Source: Paenarthrobacter nitroguajacolicus
GTDB lineage: Bacteria; Actinomycetota; Actinomycetes; Actinomycetales; Micrococcaceae
Assembly: GCF_029952445.1 (NCBI RefSeq)
Contig: NZ_JAQPPK010000015.1
Coordinates: 1-64,000 of the forward strand
DNA: 64,000 nt
Direction of reading: 5' to 3'
Below the pieces are notes generated by a model, which was not told the origin of the DNA, made no database searches, and worked only from the letters and a program-made list of their open reading frames with translations. The number at the start of each line of letters is the position of its first letter. Position 1 is the first letter of the stretch. The position numbers and the translations under genes are program-made. This document shows positions 49,515-58,945 of this stretch, piece after piece.

Positions 49515-50357
49515 CTACTTGGCCGCCGGGGCACTGTCCGGGCGGGCGGCGAGACCCAGCGCGGTGAGCTCTTGCGCCAGGACAACGCCGATCTTTGCGT
49601 GCCCTGCTGGTCGCAGATGGACACCGTCCTGAAGGTCTCCGATGGCGTCATAGCGGGTCAGCCAGTCGCCTGCGCTGACGAAAGGAACGCCATGCTTGGC
49701 TGCGATCCGGCCCAGGAGGGCATCCACTTCCGTGCGACGTCCGCCTCCGTTGTTGATCCCGCGGGCGAGGGTGCCGATCATCGCCAGGCGTGAGCCCGGG
49801 TAGCGGGTCTTCAGGGCGGCAAGCAGCCGGTCCGCGTTGCTGGTGATCTGCGCGTCTGTCGCGTGCTGCGTTGCGTCGTTTCCGCCGCCTTCGATCACGA
49901 TCAGGGGCGGCTCTCCGTACGGAAGTACCCAATCGCCGCGTTGCAGGGCGTCGATGTAGTTGCCTGTCTTGCCGTTGCCGGCCACATATCCGGTACCGCC
50001 CATACCCGCCACGTGCAGCTTGTATCCGAGGGCTGCGACGCCTTGCTGCGGCCAGGAGCCCGCGGGCATGGCCTGGGAGTCGCCGATGATCACTGCAGTG
50101 TGGCGCACGTCCGCCAGCACCAATTCGTTGCGGTTGTTCGTCGGGTTTTTGTACAGGGAACCGACAGGGGGAGTCAGGGCGCTGGGTGCAGGAGCGACCC
50201 TGAGTGGCTTATCGGAGGCCGCCGTCTGGGCCGGCACGGGCATGGGTGAAAGGGAGGGGGCACTGTTGGGTGCTGGGCTTGGTCCGCAGCCGACCATGAG
50301 GACGCCGACGGCGATCAATGGTGCGATCATGCGGAACACGGCCGAAGATTGACGCAT
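49515..50357 (-). CDS. SGNH/GDSL-hydrolase lipoprotein
   Basis: A 280-residue secreted lipoprotein. Signal peptide with lipobox VGC (about residue 22), Ser/Pro-rich linker, then an SGNH hydrolase: block I IGDSQAMP, block III GGGND and block V DGVHLRPAGH (catalytic Asp-His). A similar set is found in O-acetyl esterases and acyltransferase-associated hydrolases. ATG 50357 has GGAGA upstream; an earlier start adds 13 residues. It is divergent from typA. Confidence 0.85.
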   Translation of the reverse strand: MRQSSAVFRMIAPLIAVGVLMVGCGPSPAPNSAPSLSPMPVPAQTAASDKPLRVAPAPSALTPPVGSLYKNPTNNRNELVLADVRHTAVIIGDSQAMPAGSWPQQGVAALGYKLHVAGMGGTGYVAGNGKTGNYIDALQRGDWVLPYGEPPLIVIEGGGNDATQHATDAQITSNADRLLAALKTRYPGSRLAMIGTLARGINNGGGRRTEVDALLGRIAAKHGVPFVSAGDWLTRYDAIGDLQDGVHLRPAGHAKIGVVLAQELTALGLAARPDSAPAAK

Positions 50358-50640
50358 TGATTGGTCTCCGTGAGGCACTGGTTCTGCTGCAATCATCGGG
50401 CACCGGAGCGGGAAAATCCAGCATCTTGACTTGTGTTTACGAACACGTGACCTGTTGTGATGGACGCCACAATCCGGCGTTCAATGGCTTGCTTTTTAGG
50501 CTCAGAAATGCATCTGCGTTTAGACTGGATGCAGGTGCCCTGTGTCCCGGGGTCTTTTCGCTGTGTGTTCCGATCAAGTCGATCAGGTATGCGCGCGGAT
50601 ACAAACAGCTGACTTCACCACTGAATCGAGTCATTACCGC
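50358..50640. other. Divergent intergenic region, SGNH / typA
   Basis: A 283-base gap with no supported gene. It contains the dyad GTGTT-tacg-AACAC (50433-50446) and TAGACT (50522-50527), a possible -10 for a typA transcript with a leader of about 110 bases. No other element is recognised. Confidence 0.35.
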
Positions 50641-52557
50641 ATGTCTGAAACCATCACCAACACTGCGTCGCGGAGCGATCTGCGCAACGTCGCGATCGTC
50701 GCACACGTTGACCACGGTAAGACCACCCTGGTCGACGCCATGCTCAAGCAGACCAACTCCTTCGCTTCCCACGGTGAGGTTGAGGACCGCGTCATGGACT
50801 CCGGTGACCTGGAGCGCGAAAAGGGCATCACCATCCTCGCGAAGAACACCACGGTTGCCTACAACGGCCCGTCGTCCAACGGCGAGACCATCACCATCAA
50901 CGTGATCGACACCCCCGGCCACGCCGACTTCGGTGGCGAGGTGGAGCGCGGCCTGTCCATGGTTGACGGCGTCGTCCTGCTGGTTGACTCTTCCGAGGGT
51001 CCCCTGCCGCAGACCCGCTTCGTGCTCCGCAAGGCCCTTGCAGCGCACCTGCCGGTTATCCTCCTGGTCAACAAGACCGACCGCCCCGATGCCCGCATCG
51101 ACGAGGTTGTCCACGAGTCCATGGACCTGCTCCTGGGCCTCGCTTCGGACCTCGCGGACGAAGTTCCGGACCTGGACCTGGACAAGGTCCTCGAAGTTCC
51201 GGTTGTCTACGCCGCCGCCAAGGTTGGCCGCGCGTCCCTGGACCAGCCGGCCAACGGCTCGGCCCCTGAGAACGAGGACCTCGAGCCCCTCTTCAAGACC
51301 ATCATCGAGCACATCCCCGCTCCCACGTACAACCCGGACGGCGTGCTGCAGGCACACGTGACCAACCTGGACGCATCGCCGTTCCTTGGCCGCCTCGCCC
51401 TGCTCCGCATCTACAACGGCACTCTCCGCAAGGGCCAGACCGTGGCTTGGGCACGTGCCAACGGTGAATTGAAGAACGTCAAGATCACCGAACTGCTGGC
51501 CACCAAGGCGCTCACCCGCGTGCCTGCCGAAGAGGCCGGTCCCGGTGAAATCGTCGCTGTAGCCGGTATCGAGGAAATCACCATCGGTGAAACCCTCACG
51601 GACGCCGAGAACCCGCAGCCGCTTCCGCTGATCACCGTGGACGATCCCGCGATCTCCATGACCATCGGTATCAACACCTCGCCGCTGGCCGGCAAGGTCA
51701 AGGGCGCCAAGGTCACCGCCCGCCAGGTGAAGGACCGCCTGGACAAGGAACTGATCGGTAACGTCTCCATCAAGGTTCTCCCCACCGAGCGTCCTGACGC
51801 GTGGGAAGTCCAGGGTCGTGGCGAACTCGCCCTGGCCATCCTGGTGGAGCAGATGCGTCGCGAAGGCTTCGAACTGACCGTCGGCAAGCCGCAGGTTGTT
51901 ACCAAGACCATCGACGGCAAGATCCACGAGCCGATGGAACACATGACCATCGACGTGCCCGAAGAGTACCTCGGCGCCGTTACCCAGCTCATGGCTGCCC
52001 GCAAGGGGCGCATGACCAACATGGCCAACCACGGAACCGGCTGGTGCCGCATGGAATTCATCGTTCCGGCCCGTGGCCTGATCGGTTTCCGCACCAAGTT
52101 CCTCACGGACACCCGTGGTGCCGGTATCGCAGCTTCCATCTCCGAGGGCTACGAGCCGTGGGCCGGCCCCATCGAATACCGCACCAACGGTTCGATGATC
52201 GCCGACCGCGCCGGTGTTGTTACCCCGTTCGCCATGATCAACCTTCAGGAACGCGGCTCCTTCTTCGTGAAGCCCACGTCCGAGGTTTACGAGGGCATGA
52301 TCGTCGGCGAGAACTCCCGCGCAGACGACATGGACGTCAACATCACCAAGGAAAAGAAGCTCACCAACATGCGTGCTGCTTCGTCCGACACCTTCGAGAA
52401 CCTGACGCCGCCGCGCGACCTGACCCTCGAAGAGTCCCTCGAATTCGCCCGTGAAGACGAGTGCGTCGAGGTGACCCCGGAGGATATCCGTATCCGCAAG
52501 GTCATCCTGGACTCCAACGAGCGCGCCAAGGCCAACCGCGCCCGCGCCAAGGCATAG
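50641..52557 (+). CDS. typA: Ribosome-associated GTPase TypA/BipA
   Basis: A 638-residue translational GTPase related to EF-G, used in stress and ribosome assembly. G1 AHVDHGKTTLVDAML, switch EKGITILAKNT, G3 DTPGHADFGGEVERG and G4 NKTDRPDAR are intact. The C-terminal domains and the specific region ANHGTGWCRMEFIVPARGLI identify TypA. ATG 50641 is chosen because it starts the conserved G-domain leader; the upstream frame is not conserved. It is followed by an Ala-rich membrane protein. Confidence 0.96.
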   Translation: MSETITNTASRSDLRNVAIVAHVDHGKTTLVDAMLKQTNSFASHGEVEDRVMDSGDLEREKGITILAKNTTVAYNGPSSNGETITINVIDTPGHADFGGEVERGLSMVDGVVLLVDSSEGPLPQTRFVLRKALAAHLPVILLVNKTDRPDARIDEVVHESMDLLLGLASDLADEVPDLDLDKVLEVPVVYAAAKVGRASLDQPANGSAPENEDLEPLFKTIIEHIPAPTYNPDGVLQAHVTNLDASPFLGRLALLRIYNGTLRKGQTVAWARANGELKNVKITELLATKALTRVPAEEAGPGEIVAVAGIEEITIGETLTDAENPQPLPLITVDDPAISMTIGINTSPLAGKVKGAKVTARQVKDRLDKELIGNVSIKVLPTERPDAWEVQGRGELALAILVEQMRREGFELTVGKPQVVTKTIDGKIHEPMEHMTIDVPEEYLGAVTQLMAARKGRMTNMANHGTGWCRMEFIVPARGLIGFRTKFLTDTRGAGIAASISEGYEPWAGPIEYRTNGSMIADRAGVVTPFAMINLQERGSFFVKPTSEVYEGMIVGENSRADDMDVNITKEKKLTNMRAASSDTFENLTPPRDLTLEESLEFAREDECVEVTPEDIRIRKVILDSNERAKANRARAKA

Positions 52558-52591
52558 CCCGCAGGCTTCTGAAGCCTTCAGGTACATCTTG

Positions 52592-53008
52592 ATGAAGAGA
52601 GGAGCCGCCAGTGCGGTCCGCGGCATTGCCGTGGCCGTACCGGCGGCTCTTTTCGTCGCTGCGGCAGGAACCGCCCTGCACCGGCAAACCGTCCAGTGGG
52701 CCGGCGTCGAGGTTTTCTGGGGCGTTGCTGCGGCCTTGCTGCTGCTGGCGTCGGTGCAGTTGTGGCTGGCTGCCTGGTCGCGTTCAGTCGTCCCGACGGC
52801 GGTGGCAGGCGTGGTGGGCTATGCCGCCGTCGGCCTTTTGTCCGCCGCGGGTCCCACCAAGCAGCTGGTGCTGGGAGACGCCGTTGGAAACGTTTGGGTC
52901 TTCGGGATCGGGGCAGTGACGCTGGTCATGCTGGTGGCGGCAAGCCGGGTCCGGGCCGCGAAGCCTGCCGCCGCGGCGGTGGCGGGGGAACCTCTTTCGC
53001 GGCGATGA
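52592..53008 (+). CDS. Small Ala-rich membrane protein
   Basis: A 138-residue protein with four hydrophobic segments (about residues 10-27, 40-62, 67-87 and 98-118), a GPTKQLVLGD loop before the last one, and an Arg-rich end. It is unlike any family I can name with confidence. TTG 52589 is also possible. It is 34 bp after typA, likely in one transcript. The last 83 bp overlap the convergent gene at 52926-53192. Confidence 0.65.
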   Translation: MKRGAASAVRGIAVAVPAALFVAAAGTALHRQTVQWAGVEVFWGVAAALLLLASVQLWLAAWSRSVVPTAVAGVVGYAAVGLLSAAGPTKQLVLGDAVGNVWVFGIGAVTLVMLVAASRVRAAKPAAAAVAGEPLSRR

Positions 53009-53192
53009 CCATCGCCAGGGGAATTTCGACGTCGGCTGTGCGGGTCCGAACCGTGCAGACGGCGTCGTCGCTGCCCAGCAGGTAGCCCAAAGCGTCGGTG
53101 AGTCCGTCGTCGATCCTGTAGCGCACCACCACCCTGGTGCCCGGCGTTGCGTTGAGCAGGAATTGTCGGGGAGGCAAGTGTGGGGGATTCAC
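52926..53192 (-). CDS. Stand-alone SH3-like domain protein, Rv0428c N-domain type
   Basis: An 88-residue protein. The core (GTRVVVRYRIDDGLTDALGY, then LGSDDAVCTVRTRTADVEIP and MVIAAKEVPPPPPRR) resembles the SH3-like N-terminal domain of Rv0428c-type GNAT proteins, here without the acetyltransferase part. The tail is Pro/Arg-rich. GTG 53192 has TAGTAT six bases upstream, fitting a leaderless start. It is divergent from fdxA and overlaps the convergent membrane protein by 83 bp. Its role is unknown; possible alternatives include a small RNA- or protein-binding domain. Confidence 0.6.
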   Translation of the reverse strand: MNPPHLPPRQFLLNATPGTRVVVRYRIDDGLTDALGYLLGSDDAVCTVRTRTADVEIPLAMVIAAKEVPPPPPRRQASRPGPGLPPPA

Positions 53193-53204
53193 CGTTTCAT
53201 ACTA
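53192..53204 (-). promoter_or_regulatory. -10 box of the SH3-like gene, leaderless start
   Basis: On the minus strand TAGTAT (53204-53199), six bases, GTG 53192. Confidence 0.55.
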
Positions 53205-53218
53205 AGACGCGAGCTAGG

Positions 53219-53302
53219 TTGGCGTGATCGCACTGTTGGATAATAGGCTCAGAAGTTGAGTGCCCGGCATGATGCCGGCAGTATTACCCGGCCATTGCCG
53301 GG
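53219..53302 (+). promoter_or_regulatory. fdxA promoter and 5'-UTR hairpins
   Basis: TTGGCG (53219-53224), 16 bases, TAATAG (53241-53246) is a reasonable promoter. The following leader of about 75 bases has two hairpins with similar stems: CCGGCATGATGCCGG (53264-53278) and CCCGGC-catt-GCCGGG (53287-53302). Confidence 0.5.
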
Positions 53303-53326
53303 ACAAACCGTGGAGAGGTCTGGGAC

Positions 53327-53653
53327 GTGACGTACGTAATCGCGCAGCCGTGTGTGGATGTCAAGGACAAGGCATGTATTGAAGAGTGCCCTGTCGACTG
53401 CATTTACGAAGGTGAGCGTTCCCTCTACATCCACCCCGACGAATGTGTCGACTGTGGTGCCTGTGAACCCGTATGCCCGGTAGAGGCCATCTACTACGAG
53501 GATGACACCCCGGAAGAGTGGGCCGACTACTACAAGGCCAACGTCGAGTTCTTCGATGACCTCGGTTCCCCGGGTGGTGCAGCCAAGATCGGCAACACGG
53601 GCAAGGACCACCCCTTCATCGCTGCCCTGCCCCCGCAGAACCAAGACCACTAA
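53327..53653 (+). CDS. fdxA: 7Fe/8Fe ferredoxin FdxA type
   Basis: A 108-residue ferredoxin. The first cluster region has C-V-D-V-K-D-K-A-C and CPVDC; the second is CVDCGACEPVCPVEAIYYED. The pattern with one substituted cysteine position fits the [3Fe-4S][4Fe-4S] FdxA family. The C-terminal tail is acidic. GTG 53327 has GGAGAGG about eight bases upstream. Electrons probably flow to a cytosolic P450 or reductase. dapC follows 14 bp later, an order shared with mycobacteria (Rv1177-Rv1178). Confidence 0.93.
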   Translation: MTYVIAQPCVDVKDKACIEECPVDCIYEGERSLYIHPDECVDCGACEPVCPVEAIYYEDDTPEEWADYYKANVEFFDDLGSPGGAAKIGNTGKDHPFIAALPPQNQDH

Positions 53654-53667
53654 GGGCGGTAGCTAGG

Positions 53668-54816
53668 TTGATTTCAGCGGCACCGGCTTTCGGCCTGAAC
53701 CTGCCTGACTACCCTTGGGAAGCCATGGCACCCTATGTTGCCAAGGCAGCCCAACACCCTGGCGGTGCGGTGAACCTGTCCATCGGAACGCCGGTGGATC
53801 CGACGCCCGGACTGATCCGGGATGCGCTGTCCAACGCCGCGGATGCCCACGGCTATCCGACGGTTCACGGCACGGAGGCATTGCGCCAGGCTGTAGTGGA
53901 CTGGTTCGCCAGCAGGCGCGGCGTGCCGGGACTGGATCCCAAGGACGTCATGCCTACCGTGGGTTCCAAGGAACTTGTGGCGTGGCTGCCGTTCCTGCTC
54001 GGACTGAGCGCCGGTGACGTCGTCGTCCGCCCTACGGTCGCTTACCCCACCTATGACATTGGTGCCACGCTGGCAGGTGCGACGGCGGTTGCTGCCGACG
54101 ACCTGGACGAACTCGATCCAGCCACCCGTGCCAAGGTCCGTCTGGTCTGGATCAACTCCCCGGGCAACCCGACAGGCAGCGTCCGCGACGTCGAGTCGCT
54201 CCGCCGGATCGTGGGCCAGGCCCGCGAACTGGGGGCCGTGGTGGCTTCGGACGAATGCTACGCCGAACTGGGCTGGGGCGAATGGGATGCCCAGCGTGGG
54301 GGAGAAGCTGTACCGAGCATCCTGGATCCACGTGTTACCGGCGGCTCCACAGATGGATTGCTGTGCGTCTACTCGCTGAGCAAGCAGTCCAACCTTGCCG
54401 GTTATCGGGCGGCTTTCGTCGCTGGTGATTCCGCGATCATGGCCAATCTGGTCAACAGCCGCAAGCATGCGGGCATGATTGTTCCTTTCCCGGTCCAGGA
54501 AGCCATGCGGGTGGCTCTGGGCGATGCCGGCCACGTCCTCGCGCAGAAGGATCTCTACAGGGCTCGCCGCGAGCGGATCGTCCCTGCCCTGGAGAAGTTC
54601 GGGCTCCAGATCCACGAGTCCAGGGCCGGGCTGTACCTGTGGTCCACGGCCGGTGAGGCTACTTGGGACACCGTTGCACGGTTCGCGGACCTTGGCATTG
54701 TGGTGGGCCCCGGAGTTTTCTATGGCGATGCCGGCAATGGATTTGTCCGGGTAGCCCTGACCGGCAGCGACGAGCGAATCGATGCCGCCGTTGAGAGGCT
54801 TGTCGCCAACGCATAA
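53668..54816 (+). CDS. dapC: Succinyldiaminopimelate transaminase
   Basis: A 382-residue PLP aminotransferase. Motifs are LSIGTPVDPTPGLIRDAL, the NSPGNPTGSV block and the PLP lysine in YSLSKQSNLAGYRAAFV. Its coupling to fdxA is the recognised actinobacterial DapC arrangement. The enzyme makes N-succinyl-2-amino-6-oxopimelate/SDAP in lysine and meso-DAP synthesis, beside DapD and DapE at 59792-62027. It starts at TTG with a GCGGTAGC region upstream. A true terminator follows. Confidence 0.9.
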   Translation: MISAAPAFGLNLPDYPWEAMAPYVAKAAQHPGGAVNLSIGTPVDPTPGLIRDALSNAADAHGYPTVHGTEALRQAVVDWFASRRGVPGLDPKDVMPTVGSKELVAWLPFLLGLSAGDVVVRPTVAYPTYDIGATLAGATAVAADDLDELDPATRAKVRLVWINSPGNPTGSVRDVESLRRIVGQARELGAVVASDECYAELGWGEWDAQRGGEAVPSILDPRVTGGSTDGLLCVYSLSKQSNLAGYRAAFVAGDSAIMANLVNSRKHAGMIVPFPVQEAMRVALGDAGHVLAQKDLYRARRERIVPALEKFGLQIHESRAGLYLWSTAGEATWDTVARFADLGIVVGPGVFYGDAGNGFVRVALTGSDERIDAAVERLVANA

Positions 54817-54850
54817 CAATGCTGTGACTTGCACCACTATTAGCGTCATT

Positions 54851-54907
54851 CCGCCAGTAACCGGAGGCTACGGATTAGTTCCGCAGGGTTACTGGCGGTA
54901 GCTTTTT
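54851..54907 (+). terminator. Rho-independent terminator after dapC
   Basis: A 12-bp stem (54851-54862 with 54887-54898) encloses a loop with a further cgga/tccg pair, followed by tagcttttt. This is the clearest T-tract terminator in the window. Confidence 0.92.
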
Positions 54908-55047
54908 AACTGACTATCAATGGTGGCCTTCTCCAAGAATGCACTTCGGCCGTTGGAGCCCTGCAACAGCGGGGCCGAAGGCGGCGGCACCAGAAGGTGG
55001 TTGACAAGCGTTCGATAGAGGCCCAAAGGCCTCATGAAGGGGACTCC

Positions 55048-56331
<1,284 letters not shown>

Positions 56332-56340
56332 TAAGCCAAT

Positions 56341-56388
56341 AACGACGGCGGCCGCCTACCTCGCGTGAGGTAGGCGGCCGCCGTCGTT
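56341..56388 (+). terminator. 22-bp terminator after gltA
   Basis: A perfect 22-bp stem (56341-56362 with 56367-56388), loop gcgt. No T-run, but stability suggests termination or 3'-end protection. Confidence 0.9.
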
Positions 56389-56407
56389 GGTTCCGGCCCG
56401 TAACCAG

Positions 56408-56470
56408 CAACGCGGGGTCACTTATGGCCCATGTTGGGGTCCCCAAAGGGCCATAAGTGACCCCGCGTTG
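56408..56470. repeat. Long palindromic element abutting galE
   Basis: A perfect inverted repeat with 23-bp arms (56408-56430, 56448-56470) around a 17-base centre that is itself palindromic (TTGGGGTCCCCAA). It ends at the base before the galE stop codon. It is separate from the gltA terminator and has the look of a dispersed palindromic (REP-like) element; it may also end galE transcription. Confidence 0.85.
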
Positions 56471-57487
56471 TCAGGAAGCGTTGTAGCCGAATGGATTGTT
56501 CTTCTGCCAGCGCCAGTGGTCCTCGCACATCTGGTCCACGGTCTTGGTGGTTGACCAGCCGAGGTCGGCGAGGGCTGAGGAAGCATCGGCCCAGAAGGCC
56601 GGGAGGTCACCGGCGCGGCGGCCTGTGATCTCGTAGGGAATCGGCTGGCCCACGGCCTTCTCGAAGGAGCGCAGCACCTCCAGGACGGAAGAGCCGCGGC
56701 CGGAGCCAAGGTTCCAACGGCGGACGCCGGCGCGGTCGGCGATGTAGTTCAAGGCTGCCACGTGGCCCTCTGCCAGGTCCACCACGTGGATGTAGTCGCG
56801 CTGTGCGGTGCCGTCAGGGGTGTCGTAGTCGCCACCGAAGACCATGAGCTTCTCGCGGCGCCCCACTGCAACCTGTGCGATGAACGGTACGAGGTTGTTG
56901 GGGATACCTTGGGGGTCCTCGCCGATGCGGCCGGACGGGTGGGCGCCAACGGGGTTGAAGTAGCGCAGCAGTGCGATATGCCAGCGATCGTCCGCGTTGC
57001 CCAGGTCCGAAAGGATGTCTTCGATCTGTTCCTTGGTGCGGCCGTATGGGTTGTTGGCGCCGATTTCCATCTTCTCGATGTAGGGGATGGGGTTGTGCTC
57101 CCCGTACACGGTCGCCGACGAGCTGAAGACGATGGAGCGCACGTTGTGCTTGTCCATGGCACGGAGCAGGTTCAGGGTGCCCACGATGTTGTTGTAATAG
57201 TAGGCGAGGGGCTCCTGGACGGACTCTCCTACAGCCTTCAGTCCCGCGAAGTGGATCACGGCATCGATCTGGTGCTGGTCGAACACGGCCTCGACGGCGG
57301 GCTCATCCACGAGGTCTACCTTGTGGAAGGCCGCGCTCTTGCCCGTGAGTTCGGATACACGGCGCAGGGACTCCTCGCTGGAGTTCACCAGATTATCCAG
57401 CACGACGACGTCGTGACCGGCTTCCTGAAGGGACAAGACGGTGTGGGAGCCGATGTAGCCGGTGCCACCCGTGACAAGAATTTTCAT
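56471..57487 (-). CDS. galE: UDP-glucose 4-epimerase
   Basis: A 338-residue extended SDR. NAD-binding MKILVTGGTGYIGSHTVLSL starts the protein; SSSATVYG supplies the catalytic Ser/Thr and NPYGRTKEQIE the Tyr-x3-Lys pair. The substrate-binding RDYIHVVDLAEGH and NLGSGRGSSVLEV follow. It interconverts UDP-glucose and UDP-galactose. ATG 57487 has TAGCGT seven bases upstream; a longer frame upstream is rejected. It is divergent from the TetR gene. Confidence 0.96.
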   Translation of the reverse strand: MKILVTGGTGYIGSHTVLSLQEAGHDVVVLDNLVNSSEESLRRVSELTGKSAAFHKVDLVDEPAVEAVFDQHQIDAVIHFAGLKAVGESVQEPLAYYYNNIVGTLNLLRAMDKHNVRSIVFSSSATVYGEHNPIPYIEKMEIGANNPYGRTKEQIEDILSDLGNADDRWHIALLRYFNPVGAHPSGRIGEDPQGIPNNLVPFIAQVAVGRREKLMVFGGDYDTPDGTAQRDYIHVVDLAEGHVAALNYIADRAGVRRWNLGSGRGSSVLEVLRSFEKAVGQPIPYEITGRRAGDLPAFWADASSALADLGWSTTKTVDQMCEDHWRWQKNNPFGYNAS

Positions 57488-57500
57488 GGTCCCTACGCTA
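57487..57500 (-). promoter_or_regulatory. galE -10 box, leaderless start
   Basis: On the minus strand TAGCGT (57500-57495), seven bases, ATG 57487. Confidence 0.55.
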
Positions 57501-57559
57501 TCGGAAATCGAAGCCACGCCGCTCAGTGTTGAGCCGTGTGGAAGCACGTTCGTGCTAAA

Positions 57560-57582
57560 AACAATTAGTGCCCAAAATTGTT
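57560..57582. promoter_or_regulatory. Candidate TetR operator
   Basis: AACAATT-n9-AATTGTT, perfect 7-bp arms, overlaps the GTG start of the TetR gene. A smaller dyad CTAA-aaacaa-TTAG (57555-57568) overlaps it. The placement suggests autorepression. Confidence 0.55.
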
Positions 57583-58191
57583 GATGCCGAAGCCCGGCGC
57601 CAGGAAGTTGTCCAAGCTGTTTTTCGGATCATCGCCAGTGATGGCTTGGAACGGGCATCCCTGAGGGAAGTAGCAGATGAGGCAGGGCTGGCCGTGGGCT
57701 CGGTCCGCCACTACTTTGCCAGCAGTGATGAACTCTTGGTCTTCTCTTTCGGGGCAGTTGTAGATCGCATCGCGGGTCGGCTTGAAACAGCACTGACCGC
57801 GGTAGAGCAGGAAGTCCCCGGCAGCCAGGAACACCAGGCCGCCGTCCTGAACCTGCTCGGCCAGTTCCTTCCGTTGGACGAAGAACTGGCTGTTGACGCC
57901 TGCGTCTGGATGGCCTTCCGGCATGCTGCCCGCATCAAGCCCGTGCTGGCGCCGGAAGCGGAGCGGAGCCACCGGACGGTGGCGGCCGTGGTGGGCCGCC
58001 TGATCCTGCTCCTGAACCCCGGGCAGATCGATGCCCAGCAAACCCTGGTCACCGAGGCAGAGCGGCTTCTGGCCACCATGGACGGGCTCTGCATGCACGC
58101 GTTGCTGCAGCCCGAGTGGATGACTGCCGAGGTGTGCAGCGACGTCCTGACTGCGCACCTGAGGTCGTTGTCGGCGCTGACGGCGGGCTGA
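57568..58191 (+). CDS. TetR-family transcriptional regulator
   Basis: A 207-residue repressor. The HTH (EVVQAVFRIIASDGLERASL, then REVADEAGLAVGSVRHYFAS) is at residues 12-60. The ligand domain ends MTAEVCSDVLTAHLRSL, a pattern shared with BetI/PksA-like members. GTG 57568 is the first start that keeps the HTH leader intact. It is divergent from galE, although galE is not an obvious target. The downstream gene faces the same way 97 bp on. Confidence 0.9.
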   Translation: MPKIVDAEARRQEVVQAVFRIIASDGLERASLREVADEAGLAVGSVRHYFASSDELLVFSFGAVVDRIAGRLETALTAVEQEVPGSQEHQAAVLNLLGQFLPLDEELAVDACVWMAFRHAARIKPVLAPEAERSHRTVAAVVGRLILLLNPGQIDAQQTLVTEAERLLATMDGLCMHALLQPEWMTAEVCSDVLTAHLRSLSALTAG

Positions 58192-58288
58192 TACCGCTTA
58201 AACAGTCGTCCTGAGACCAGCATGGGACACGGCAGCCCATCAGGAATAGACTGGGAGATGTCGGTATCCTGCTGCGGAAGGTCTTGGG

Positions 58289-58900
58289 ATGCACGTATCA
58301 GACGGCCAGGGGTGGCGCATCACCATGGACACCTCGGGACCGATGCTCATTGCTCTGTACTTGCGCGATGTTGCTGGACTGGACGGTGCGGGAAGACCGA
58401 GCCTTTCCCACGCTGATCCCAAAGTCCGGCACGCAGACCACAGCCATCTCACATCGGATGTAGGCGGCATCAATGCCCTCAAGACCGAATGGGAAGCCTG
58501 GTGGGAGAGCCTGCTGAAGACCTACCCCAACCCGGTGTCTGAACTGGCGCCGCCAAGCTTCAAGGCCTTCGGTAACTCCCCGGCCCTCCAGCGGGTCCTT
58601 CAGGCCCATTTCGGTTCGGCCTTGGGTTGGGCCACGGACAGGATCGACGAGTACGCACACCTTGAAGCCGAGCGTGAAGCCAATGGCATGACGCTGCTCC
58701 TCAACGAGATGGTGGAGGACAGGCTGCTGGAAGTTGGGCGCAGCTCCCGGGATTTTGATCTCACCATTATTGAGTTGCCGCTCAACGAGCCCCGTGCCTG
58801 GTACCTGGAGCCCGACACCATGATCATGAGCCACCGGCTGATGTCCGAGCCCGATGCCTTCCGTAGTTACGTCCAACCCGTGGTGGAGATGCTCGCCTGA
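58289..58900 (+). CDS. Conserved hypothetical protein
   Basis: A 203-residue soluble protein with many acidic and Leu-rich helices; no named family is recognised. Recurrent features are WRITMDTSGPMLIALYLRDV at the N-terminus, EWEAWWESLL in the middle and NEPRAWYLEPDTMIMSHRLM near the end. ATG 58289 has GGAAGG about nine bases upstream; TAGACT (58247-58252) is a possible -10. The stop lies in a 17-bp tandem repeat. It converges on the lysozyme-like gene. Confidence 0.75.
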   Translation: MHVSDGQGWRITMDTSGPMLIALYLRDVAGLDGAGRPSLSHADPKVRHADHSHLTSDVGGINALKTEWEAWWESLLKTYPNPVSELAPPSFKAFGNSPALQRVLQAHFGSALGWATDRIDEYAHLEAEREANGMTLLLNEMVEDRLLEVGRSSRDFDLTIIELPLNEPRAWYLEPDTMIMSHRLMSEPDAFRSYVQPVVEMLA

Positions 58901-58945
58901 CTCACATGGAAGCCTGACTTACGTGGAAGCCTGACTCACGTGGAA
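58895..58945. repeat. 17-bp tandem repeat at two converging gene ends
   Basis: Three copies of gcctgactcacgtggaa (one or two variants) at 58895-58911, 58912-58928 and 58929-58945. The first contains the TGA of the plus-strand gene; the third overlaps the 3' end of the minus-strand gene (58936). Confidence 0.92.

Noticed and set aside
50437-52626. 729-codon minus-strand frame
   Set aside because: It is the mirror of typA, caused by GC-rich third positions. TypA on the plus strand has all GTPase motifs.
56341-56388. Second copy of the galE palindrome
   Set aside because: The gltA hairpin has different arms and a different loop; the two are separate elements.
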